A stretch of 28,665 nt of DNA from Gnetum montanum (Eukaryota; Streptophyta; Gnetopsida; Gnetales; Gnetaceae): NCBI GenBank assembly GCA_015680685.1, contig MNCI01005013.1:176018-204682 (forward strand), given 5' to 3'. Shown here piece after piece: positions 9,342-17,345 of the stretch. Below the pieces are notes generated by a model. That model made no database searches. It worked only from the letters and a program-made list of their open reading frames with translations, and was not told where the DNA came from. How positions within the stretch are numbered: the first letter of the stretch is position 1; each line of letters opens with the position of its first letter. Position numbers and translations under genes: made by a program.

Positions 9342-12300
9342 ATGGCGAGTTCTTCCAGAAGACCAACTCCAAGTTCTAATTCTACTTTCTCTTATATTCA
9401 ACGTTTATCGAACTATTGCTCCTCCTCGAATGCTAATATGTTGCCACCACCGCCTTGCCAAAAAGATTTCTATCCCAAATCTTCATTGCACACGTTTGAA
9501 TCTTTTCAGTCTATGCATTTTAGCGAATGTGATTTAGGTATCACAGGTTCTAGCCTTCGCCCAGTCGCTCTCACTTTTTTTGACCCGAGGGAGGTTGAGA
9601 AATGGAAAAAAGAAGGATATCAATACATTCATCTTGCTGAAATCGCTATCCATCTTCATCCACACTTTAACTACAGACTCCAAAAATCTTACTGGATTGC
9701 CTTGATAGATAGGAGATTTAAGTCGTTTCAGGAAGCCATCATTACACAAGCTAAAAGTAAATTAATTTCAGATGCTTTAATAATAACTATCCCAAACTTT
9801 ACGCTTTCTCTTTCTGATCCGCACTTATTTAATAGTTTAATGCTTATTACATATATTCCTGTTGATATCATAGATCGTAGCGTATATTGCACAATAGGTA
9901 CTAGGTTAAGTTTTAAGTTATTTAGTTCTGTTAGTATACAAACTCTCCTGCCTTTTGGCCAACAAGCTCTCTCTGTTGGTACAACAAATCTGGAATATGG
10001 GACACAGATTAATACAGAGGATCTCCCGATCCATAGGCTTTTTCCAGACTTAGAAGATCCATTAGAAGAATACTATGAGCAGAAAAAAGCAAAAAAATCT
10101 TTGTTCAGATCATCATCCAAATCTCGGAAATATCTTGTAGAGTTACAACCATCAAAACTCTTACCCTACGATCCTTTAGCTCCCAAACCTGTTAAACCAT
10201 TACTCCTGTTTAAAAAGAAGTCTTCTTATGAAGAACAGAAAGAAAAAATACAGAGAATGTCTAAGATCTTTAAAGAACTAGGTATCAAACTAGATCCTAG
10301 GAAAGTCATTAAACAAAAGGGAGAAAAACCAGTAACAGAACAATCAGAAGTAGATCAAAAGGGAAAAACGCTTTTAGAAGAGGTCTCCACATCTAGTTCA
10401 GAAAATGCGGCATCATGCTCAAGTAGACCATCACAACTCTGTACATATAAAAACCTACATAAAGTAGATCATGACATTAGGTGTATCGAATGTGATGAAC
10501 TATTATGGATCAACATGAACATGGAAGAACCAAAAGAAATAGCTCATATGATGCAATATAAAACATCCGAAGAACAACCATCTGACGTCATCAAACTTCA
10601 TAACTGGACAAACCATAAGATATCTTATGTTAGTGATCAAAACTTGATGACATATGCAGAGGTAAGAGAGGTACAGAAGGATGTAAAAGATTTACATAAA
10701 ATATGGGTTCCCAAACAGAGAACAGAAAAATCTAAGGATAAGAAGAAATCAGAAACCTTAGATCTGGAAGGTCTTTACATAGATTCACCATCGGTCACTT
10801 CTCCTAAAGGAAAAAAGAAATCCAAACAATGGATGCAAAAAAGAAGACCTGTCCATACAATTCCGAAATCGGAAAAAGGGAAAAAAGAGGACGAAATCAA
10901 CGCTAACGAAGAAGATAATGAAACCCTCTATATAGGTAGTGAAGGATCTTTAGATGAAGAAGAAAAAAAGCTATTAACAAAACAAGGAATGATCTTCCAA
11001 GATCCAAAAGACCTAACAGCTATGCAAGTTTGGAAAACTTCAGAAAAACCACCACCATATTTCAGTATGGATAACAAATCAACTAGAGAAAGACAAAAAG
11101 AAATTGATAAAATTAGTGGATTCATCTCTAGACAAATTGTCTTAGAAAAGAAGACATATGAACATGCCATACTCAATGCTACGTTAAATTTTGAAGGCAT
11201 GTTGAAACGATGGTGGAATTTCATAGAAACTCCCGTACGTAAAATGTTATTAAATAATCTGCATGTTATTTTCTTAAATGTCATAACTAAAGAATTTTTA
11301 GGTAACAAAGCTAATCGCGATAGTGCTTATAGAACTTTATTTTATAGTTCCCGATTACACAAAATCCAGGACATGTCACCATTCCTTGACATCATGGAAG
11401 AATGGTACTATTATGGGAAACTCATTCATGACATAGGTGCAAAAGAACATCTTCTAGGATGTCTTCCAACACCATTTGCTAGTTATTATCGAGCTCAACT
11501 TCAAAGTGAAGAAAAGGATCTCGAAAAAATGAGTTTTAGTGTCATCCGTCAATTCCTTGAAAAAGTTACCTGGGATTTGTGTATTCAGCAAAAAACACAA
11601 AAATTAGTAGGATCTCTTACAAAGAAAATAGGTAGAGATTTATGTTTACAAATGTGTCCTGAAGATAATTCTTCACGATTAATTAAAAATAGGAAACAAC
11701 AAAATGAGCCATGTGAATGTAAACCAATGCAACATACATCATGTAAGTATTCCAAACCTAAGAAGGTCTGGAAGAAAAAATATCAACCAAAACTAAAACG
11801 CAAAAATTGGCCACAAAAGCCTTTTAAAGGTATGTTTAAGCGGAAACAAGGGTCGTATAAGAACAAAAAAGTCAGATGTTTTATTTGTTCAGGAAAATAT
11901 TATTTTAGTCAATGTCCAAAGAAAGATAATCATCCACAACGCATTAATTTCATCGAAATAATGAAACTTACTGAAGATGATTTTTTCTTGACATATGACT
12001 CTAACTTATCTTTTTCAAATGGGGATATTTACTTAAAATCTTCAGATCAATATTCCAGTGAAATGGAGTTTGAAGATATTCCTAACTACCCCAACGACCC
12101 AGGAACAATAGATTATGATACAGATTCTTCCGGATATATGTACCATGTTTATATGAATGAAGAATCAGATAATGATGATCTCTATGAACGAGATCCAACT
12201 TACTCTCTTTTAAAAAGCCAACTTAGACAATTAGAAAAGAAATGGCATAAAGTTCCTTTAGAAGATTTGCACAAGTTCAGGGCCTATAGACAAAAAGTAA

Positions 12301-12995
12301 AACTAAAGAAAAATGAGATAGAAATGCATAAACAAATGCTTGAGGAATCAATAGGAATATATCAAGATTCCCAAAATACGAATGCTGAAGAGTTTTTTGA
12401 CGAAACCCAAACTTCTCATAGAGAAGAGATAAGAGAAGCTACGCCTGAAATACAAACATCCATGTGGCGGCAGTTTCGGATAAAGCAATTCAAGAAATAT
12501 CTCCAACAGGCCTCAGAAGAACTAGAACAGTTAGAACAAGAAGAAGAGAGTTGGCAACAAAAGGAGTATGAAAAAGAAACGAAACAGGTAAGTGTTATTT
12601 TAGAAATAAATTGTAACCATTCACGACCAATCTTACCTGCCTGTGTTTTTACTATATCATGGCCTAAGTACCATAGATACCAAATAGATTGTTTGTTTGA
12701 TACAGGAGCCGAAGTATCTCTTGCTAGGGAAGAAACTATCCCACTCTGTTTTTGGGAAGAGAAAGAACCTTATCACATTTCTTTCAATACCCAGAAAAGA
12801 TTACTGACAAAACAAGCTAAGCTTTCTGTATTAATGCCTGATAATAGGATAGTTTACTTTACTGTTTGTCAATTTCCATTACCTTCATATGATTGTTTAA
12901 TAGGATTAGATAATTTACAAAATTTTGATATAGCAATTACAAAGCAATCTATCCGTTTAGATCATTATAGTTTTTCTAGGATAAATGCTAGGTAG
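9342..12995 (+). CDS. Caulimovirid polyprotein, open part: movement protein, capsid, protease
   Basis: A 1217-codon frame opens with ATGGCG and has no frameshift or stop. Residues about 80-240 resemble a 30K-type movement protein: an LIDRR motif at 121-125 and IPNFTLSLSDP near 150. A Cys/His cluster is at 367-384. A capsid-like region spans about 550-860, with a RWWNFIETP segment near 620-630 and a Lys-rich stretch at about 805-845 that could bind nucleic acid or act as a nuclear signal. A knuckle-like CFICSGKYYFSQC follows at 846-858. Residues about 870-950 are acidic and about 953-1085 look coiled-coil. A retroviral-type protease with DTGA at 1120-1123 and a LIGLD strand near 1184 ends the frame. 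The closing TAG is in frame with RT. I infer a Gag-Pol-like protein truncated by mutation. Confidence 0.85.
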   Translation: MASSSRRPTPSSNSTFSYIQRLSNYCSSSNANMLPPPPCQKDFYPKSSLHTFESFQSMHFSECDLGITGSSLRPVALTFFDPREVEKWKKEGYQYIHLAEIAIHLHPHFNYRLQKSYWIALIDRRFKSFQEAIITQAKSKLISDALIITIPNFTLSLSDPHLFNSLMLITYIPVDIIDRSVYCTIGTRLSFKLFSSVSIQTLLPFGQQALSVGTTNLEYGTQINTEDLPIHRLFPDLEDPLEEYYEQKKAKKSLFRSSSKSRKYLVELQPSKLLPYDPLAPKPVKPLLLFKKKSSYEEQKEKIQRMSKIFKELGIKLDPRKVIKQKGEKPVTEQSEVDQKGKTLLEEVSTSSSENAASCSSRPSQLCTYKNLHKVDHDIRCIECDELLWINMNMEEPKEIAHMMQYKTSEEQPSDVIKLHNWTNHKISYVSDQNLMTYAEVREVQKDVKDLHKIWVPKQRTEKSKDKKKSETLDLEGLYIDSPSVTSPKGKKKSKQWMQKRRPVHTIPKSEKGKKEDEINANEEDNETLYIGSEGSLDEEEKKLLTKQGMIFQDPKDLTAMQVWKTSEKPPPYFSMDNKSTRERQKEIDKISGFISRQIVLEKKTYEHAILNATLNFEGMLKRWWNFIETPVRKMLLNNLHVIFLNVITKEFLGNKANRDSAYRTLFYSSRLHKIQDMSPFLDIMEEWYYYGKLIHDIGAKEHLLGCLPTPFASYYRAQLQSEEKDLEKMSFSVIRQFLEKVTWDLCIQQKTQKLVGSLTKKIGRDLCLQMCPEDNSSRLIKNRKQQNEPCECKPMQHTSCKYSKPKKVWKKKYQPKLKRKNWPQKPFKGMFKRKQGSYKNKKVRCFICSGKYYFSQCPKKDNHPQRINFIEIMKLTEDDFFLTYDSNLSFSNGDIYLKSSDQYSSEMEFEDIPNYPNDPGTIDYDTDSSGYMYHVYMNEESDNDDLYERDPTYSLLKSQLRQLEKKWHKVPLEDLHKFRAYRQKVKLKKNEIEMHKQMLEESIGIYQDSQNTNAEEFFDETQTSHREEIREATPEIQTSMWRQFRIKQFKKYLQQASEELEQLEQEEESWQQKEYEKETKQVSVILEINCNHSRPILPACVFTISWPKYHRYQIDCLFDTGAEVSLAREETIPLCFWEEKEPYHISFNTQKRLLTKQAKLSVLMPDNRIVYFTVCQFPLPSYDCLIGLDNLQNFDIAITKQSIRLDHYSFSRINAR

Positions 12996-14483
12996 CAGTT
13001 TAAAAACCGAAAAATCCCAAAAAGAAATCCCAAAAGAGAAACTTTGATAGTTAATCAGATAGAAGTACATCAACCAAGTTTTGAAGACATTAAAAAATAA
13101 CTGCTCCAATATGCTAATGATGATCCTACAATCTTCCGACAAAAAAAAGAACATTGGTGCAAAATTGATTTTCAAGACGGAGTAAAAGTTAAGGCTACAG
13201 CCCAACACATAGGGATGTCTCCTAGCCTTAGAAAAGAATGTGAGATAGAAATCCAAGAGTATTTACAAAGACGCTTAATCAGACCCAGCACTAGAATGTT
13301 CGCCTGTGCTGCTTTCTTTGTGAATAAAAGAGTTGAATTAGTCAGGGGTAAAAAACGAGTAGTTGTTAATTATAAACCCTTGAATGATATTATCAAATCC
13401 GTCCAATATCCTATTCCTAACAAGGATGATTTATTTCAATGACTGCCACACACTAATATATATTCCAAATTTGATTTAAAATCAAGTTTTTGGCAGATCC
13501 AAATCTAGGAATCAGACCGTTGGAAAACTGTATTCACGATACCTGGCGGACTTTATGAATGGAATGTTTTGTCATTTGGTATTAAAACCGCGCCATCCAT
13601 TTTCCAAAAAATGATGGATTCTATTTTTCATTCGTACCCATTTATATTAGCATATATAGATGATATATTAGTTTTTAGTAAATCCTTTAAAGAACATATT
13701 GAACATTTAAAGGTTTTTTCTGACCTTGTATACAAAAATGGTCTTGTCCTATCACCTACAAAGATGAAGATCGGACAACCCAGTATCGAGTTTTTAGGAT
13801 TAGAAATCTCTGCAGGTATTATTAAGTTACAACCTCATATCATACAAAGTATAGTTAAGTTCCCAAATGAATTAGAAAATAAAGTACAAATCCAACATTT
13901 CTTAGGTTGTATCAATTATGTCTCTGGTTTCTTTAAAGACATCGCTAAAGAAAAAGACGTTTTAAATCAATTACTACAAAAACATTCTCCTCCTTAGAAC
14001 CATTCCTGCACCGAGGCTGTTAGAAAAATCAAAAGGGTTTGTCAGAATTTGCCTCCATTATTCCTCCCAGGAGAAAGCAAATTTATCCTTGAAACTGATG
14101 CCTCTAAGATGTTTTGGGGAGCCACCCTAAAACAAGAACAAAATCACACTATTAGAATTTGTAGGTATGCTTCAGGAAAATTTAATGAAGCCCAACAAAA
14201 ATATCATAGTTCCCACAAAGAGCTTCTTGTCATTGTTAAGAGGATTGAAAAATTTAGGTTGTTTCTTCAACCACAACGATTTATTGTAAGAAGCGATTTG
14301 AAACATTTTGATAAGTACCTACAATCTAAAAACCTTTCTAAAGTGGCTCATACAAGATTAATTCGTTGGAGTTTGTTTTTAGCAAATTTTGAATTTGATA
14401 GTGAATACCTAGAAGATTATAAAAATTGTTTAGTAGATTTTCTAACTAGGGAATTCCAGTTCCCTAGTCCTACTGATGTTTGA
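12996..14483 (+). pseudogene. Caulimovirid RT-RNase H region, in frame with ORF1 but broken by stops
   Basis: The frame of the open polyprotein continues without frameshift to TGA at 14481, interrupted by TAG 12993, TAA 13098, TGA 13440, TAG 13506 and TAG 13995. RT motifs are present: VVNYKPLN near 13365, FDLKS near 13470, FGIKTAPSIFQ near 13572 and YIDD at 13653-13664. RNase H follows with Asp in ETDAS (14097), Glu in KELL near 14220, Asp in RSDLKHF near 14295, and the final Asp in LVDFLTRE near 14430. The catalytic residues survive, but the stops preclude a full enzyme without readthrough. Comparison with the inverted copy shows that the first four stops stand where sense codons (CAR, CAA, CGA, CAG) stood. 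Confidence 0.85.
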
Positions 14484-14852
14484 AATTTGTGCAGAATTAT
14501 TACGGGGCGAAGGACGGACTCTTCGTTCTTCTAAACGTTTACATCCATGTTTATCTCATGAACGTTTTCTTAGTTTTCCTCAGTACTTTGCTGAAACTAG
14601 CTGGGAAGAATTTTGTCTAGAACTGAAGCACAGCAATCTGACTCATCCATCACTCAAAGAGTCTTTACGACTTTTTCCACTCCTCCTATTCGGACAACTA
14701 GAACAACTATCCCTTCTCCCTATATCCACTTAGCCACTGATATTAAAATCAGTAACCTTGATTTTGAAACTTGGTATACTAATGACTGTCTCAACTGGCC
14801 TTATTATCAGCCAAGTGATTTTCATATGTACCGTATTGAGTTTAATCCTTAA
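14476..14852 (+). pseudogene. Second viral reading frame after RNase H, probably frameshifted
   Basis: An ATG at 14476 overlaps the polyprotein stop by eight bases (ATG..TGA). It opens an 85-codon frame reading MFEICAELLRGEG. A second open frame at 14613-14852 overlaps its end by about 120 bases and carries YIHLATDIKISNLDF and NWPYYQPSDFHMY. The two may be halves of one frame split by an indel between about 14610 and 14730, or two overlapping genes. I do not recognise either. By position they correspond to the variable 3' ORFs of caulimovirids. The second frame ends one codon before the next ORF's start and is in the same frame as it. Confidence 0.4.
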
Positions 14853-14855
14853 TCT

Positions 14856-15419
14856 ATGTCATCCTCTGATTCTGAAATGTTTTGGTCCTGGTGGGCAAGG
14901 TTTGGTCATGCTCCTGTACATCTCCCTCCAAACTATCCAGGGTACCTCAGAGCACGCCTGTCAGAGCATCATGGTGATTTCGCTTTCTATGGTAGTGCGA
15001 CTACCATGGCATGGCATTTCGTACATATGGCCTCCAACCCTGTTTATTTTCTTGTCACATGCATCGCAAAAAGGACATATTGGCAAAATACATGTGGTCA
15101 AGCTTTTTACCAAGATGTGTATACAGCAAACTCTTATGACATCCAACACCATTGTCACATTAACATGAAAGTGTCTTACACGCTGGAATTGTATTATTAT
15201 CAATATCGTCGTATCAATGAGTATCGAGCTGCAGGGGGAAGAGAGTCCAAAATATATCTAGTTGGACTCCACTCAGAAGAATCCAATGTTAGTACAGATA
15301 ACACGCCTACAGATTCTCCAAGGCGATATGATTATAGCACTGATGAGTTCCACAACAGAGCAGTCAATTCTGATGGTGAAGATGTCGACTTCGGTCCAAA
15401 TAGTCCTCCATCACGCTGA
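14856..15419 (+). CDS. Viral 3' ORF of unknown function, 187 codons
   Basis: An intact frame begins two codons after the TAA at 14850-14852 and in the same phase, so it may have been continuous with the preceding frame. The first about 125 residues are rich in Trp, Tyr and His (FWSWWARFGH, YQDVYTANSYDIQHH) and look like a compact folded domain. The last about 50 residues are Ser/Thr/Asp-rich and probably disordered (STDNTPTDSPRRYD, DGEDVDFG). No signal peptide or convincing membrane segment is seen. The place between RNase H and the promoter is where caulimovirids may carry a transactivator/inclusion protein or lineage-specific ORFs, but I see no motif proving that role. Confidence 0.55.
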   Translation: MSSSDSEMFWSWWARFGHAPVHLPPNYPGYLRARLSEHHGDFAFYGSATTMAWHFVHMASNPVYFLVTCIAKRTYWQNTCGQAFYQDVYTANSYDIQHHCHINMKVSYTLELYYYQYRRINEYRAAGGRESKIYLVGLHSEESNVSTDNTPTDSPRRYDYSTDEFHNRAVNSDGEDVDFGPNSPPSR

Positions 15420-15483
15420 TATAATATTGTCTGCCACAATCTCCAGAAAGTGGATCTGAATCTTAAAAAGTAGATCGTCCCAG

Positions 15484-15525
15484 TTGACGTCCATTATCCC
15501 AAGTTGGTTTGTAAGCTATAAATAG
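15484..15525 (+). promoter_or_regulatory. Pregenomic RNA promoter: TGACG element and TATA box
   Basis: A tataaatag TATA box lies at 15517-15525. A ttgacgtcc motif is about 30 bases upstream at 15484, containing the TGACG core known from as-1-type elements of caulimovirid promoters. The block follows the last viral ORF and precedes a leader and poly(A) signal, the usual position of the pregenomic RNA promoter. Transcription would start near 15550. Confidence 0.6.
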
Positions 15526-15541
15526 TAGGGTATTGTGTGTA

Positions 15542-15577
15542 ATGCATATACAAGTAGAAGCACATACAAGCTTGTAA
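15542..15577 (+). other. Short upstream ORF in the viral leader
   Basis: An ATG at 15542 opens an 11-codon frame ending at TAA near 15575-15577. It would be the first ORF downstream of the predicted transcription start. Caulimovirid leaders often carry a short ORF just before a large stem that drives ribosome shunting. I did not find a strong stem by eye. Confidence 0.3.
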
Positions 15578-15646
15578 CAAGTCTAGGTGTCTGCAAGTGT
15601 GGGTTGTAAGTGTGTTTGTAAGAAAAGGAGAAGATATTAGTTTCTT

Positions 15647-15730
15647 GATGCTCCTTGCTCAGAAACTAAGCATTCTCTACATCACTAAAAGAGAGATCGT
15701 GATGCGTCTTGCTCAAGAACAAGCATTCCT
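15647..15730 (+). repeat. Two 30-bp imperfect direct repeats in the viral leader
   Basis: Copies at 15647-15676 and 15701-15730 both begin gatgc, share cttgctca in the middle and end aagcattc. They differ by a few substitutions and a one-base offset, and start 54 bases apart. They sit between the TATA box and the poly(A) signal, within the presumed terminal redundancy of the pregenomic RNA. Confidence 0.6.
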
Positions 15731-15756
15731 TTCAGTTCTGTAATTCTGTTGTGTGC

Positions 15757-15762
15757 AATAAA
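15757..15762 (+). terminator. Poly(A) signal of the pararetrovirus
   Basis: aataaa lies 240 bases after the TATA box, inside the predicted leader, followed by GT-rich sequence. Caulimovirids place the poly(A) signal just downstream of the cap site so that it acts only on the second passage round the circle. A degenerate primer-site-like tggtgtatctctg at 15774-15786 would then mark the end of the unit. Confidence 0.55.
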
Positions 15763-15814
15763 ATGGTGTGCATTGGTGTATCTCTGTGTTATTTCATGTG
15801 TATTCAAATGAGCA

Positions 15815-17262
15815 TTTGGAAACAGACATTCCATGGCCTCCTCACAGACAAGCCAGCATTGTTCTTCTGCTACTTCGCTCAGTTTGAAGACAAAATGACG
15901 TTCAAGTTTAATGTTTTTATGAAGACAATTTTGCTGTGAGCATAGACAAGAAATACACTGCCCTGGAGGTTGCCCTCATGCCTAGAACAGAGCTTGAAGC
16001 TTATAATCTGACTCTCACTGTAGATGCTCCTAATGGAAACGCAACCTTAAATGCTTACGAAGCCTATAACATTGTGCAAACAGATCCATTTACCAACCAA
16101 ACCAATGGTGAATTCTAACCTTAGAGTATTGTTGCAATCACAATATTTTACTTCTAAATAATAGATCTGGGGGGATTGCTGATTTTGTGCGTTTTGACGA
16201 TGAACAGTGGAGACATTCGGCTTGCAGTTTGCATCATGGATATTTGATCCCTGTCACGTCATCCCCTGGGATCATATAGATTGCTCTGACACATGGGTTT
16301 CTGGAATGTGGGTTAGACCTTTCAATTAGAAGACAGTTTGAGAACCCTGATTCTTGTCCTTCATCTTTTCTCTCTGTGTCATACGTTTCACACTTCTCTG
16401 AGTTATGCATTTTACACTAACAGGAATTTTTCCGGGAATAATCTTAACGGCCAGATACCTCTAACACTTGGAAATTCTACTTATTTGGAGTATTTGTATG
16501 TTCCCAAAACAACTACGCTGATTTTTACTGTTTGTTTGAGTTAACCTTCAATAAATAAGAAACACAATGGCTCTGACATAAGGCATATCTGGGTTTCCTA
16601 TTTTTCTCGGCAGGGATCTATCCAACGATAGTTTGACAGGAACTATCCCGGATCTTTCTAAGCTTGCCCGCTTGACGACACTGTAAGTTGATTCATTTTT
16701 TGCAATGGACAGTTTGGCATGAATTTGCCAAGGATATATACTAACAACGGCTTCATGTTATGAAGATGTTTACGAAACAAGAAGCTTAATGGTAGCCTTC
16801 CTAACTGGCTGACCATGTTTAATGCTCTTGCACAATTGTGAGCAAGTATTCTGGTCTCATTCTTTTAAATTCAACAAACCATGGACCTATTCTGTTTCTC
16901 ATCCTGGAAAATACCTAACAGGTCAATTCAGAATAATAATTTCTCTGGAGAAATTCCAAGACAACTTTTTCAGCGTGTCGAACAAGATGGCTTACAATTC
17001 AAGTAAGGTTTTTAACATATGGATTTGATTATTAACTCTGGGTTTGATTATTTATTTATTCATTTGGTACTCTATGTAATTATTTTTCTGTTGTGATCGC
17101 AGTTACAGTGGCAACCCAATACTGCGGATTGCAAAAGAACATAAGAACAAGAAGAAAAATTTCATTATTTTCGTTACAGTGGGTGTAGCCATTGCGTGCA
17201 TTGCTTTATTCATCCTTTTGGCTGTCATGACCGCTAAAATGAAAGGGATGCACCAAGGAACC
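15815..17262 (+). pseudogene. Malectin-like/LRR receptor kinase pseudogene: extracellular and membrane exons
   Basis: The 5' end is missing. The first recognisable part is the second half of a malectin-like domain: PALFFCYFAQFED near 15860, then, after a frameshift near 15918, a segment ending ATLNAYEAYNIVQTDP at about 16070. An exon at about 16228 has FDPCHVIPWDHIDCSD, the linker before the repeats. LRR exons are at 16424 (NNLNGQIPLTLGN), 16614-16682 (DLSNDSLTGTIPDLSKL, with ag and gtaagt borders), about 16770-16837 (LNGSLPNWL) and 16922-17002 (QNNNFSGEIPRQL). The 17103 exon encodes a transmembrane helix (IIFVTVGVAIACIALFILLA). The type is LRR-I/malectin-like RLK, which senses ligands at the plasma membrane. 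It starts within a few dozen bases of the viral unit's end. Confidence 0.8.
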
Positions 17263-17345
17263 TTTCTTGCAATGAATAATGGTTAAATAAATAAATCACT
17301 TTCTCTGTAATTTTGGTAAGAAATTGAGTAGCAGCATTTTTAACC

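Larger units (their letters stand above)
9178..15785 (+). mobile_element. Endogenous caulimovirid (plant pararetrovirus), near-complete unit
   Basis: In order the segment has a tRNA-Met primer-binding site, a leader, one long frame with movement protein, capsid, protease, RT and RNase H, then 3' ORFs, a TATA promoter, and a poly(A) signal. That is the layout of Caulimoviridae. No integrase is present, as expected for the family. At about 6.6 kb it is slightly shorter than typical 7-8 kb exogenous members. The left edge coincides with the primer site, which is also the minus-strand discontinuity of the circular genome. The right edge is near 15785, where receptor-kinase sequence soon begins, and is not exact. 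A gymnosperm-specific lineage such as the published gymnendoviruses is plausible, but I cannot run the phylogeny. Confidence 0.88.

Noticed and set aside
10928-11308. Minus-strand 126-codon frame inside the viral polyprotein
   Set aside because: It is antisense to the well-supported plus-strand capsid region and has no recognisable motif.
14961-15203. Minus-strand 80-codon frame inside the viral 3' ORF
   Set aside because: It overlaps the longer plus-strand frame at 14856-15419, which has better context.
15647-15730. Possible CRISPR-like repeat pair
   Set aside because: There are only two imperfect units in a eukaryotic viral leader; this is a simple direct repeat.
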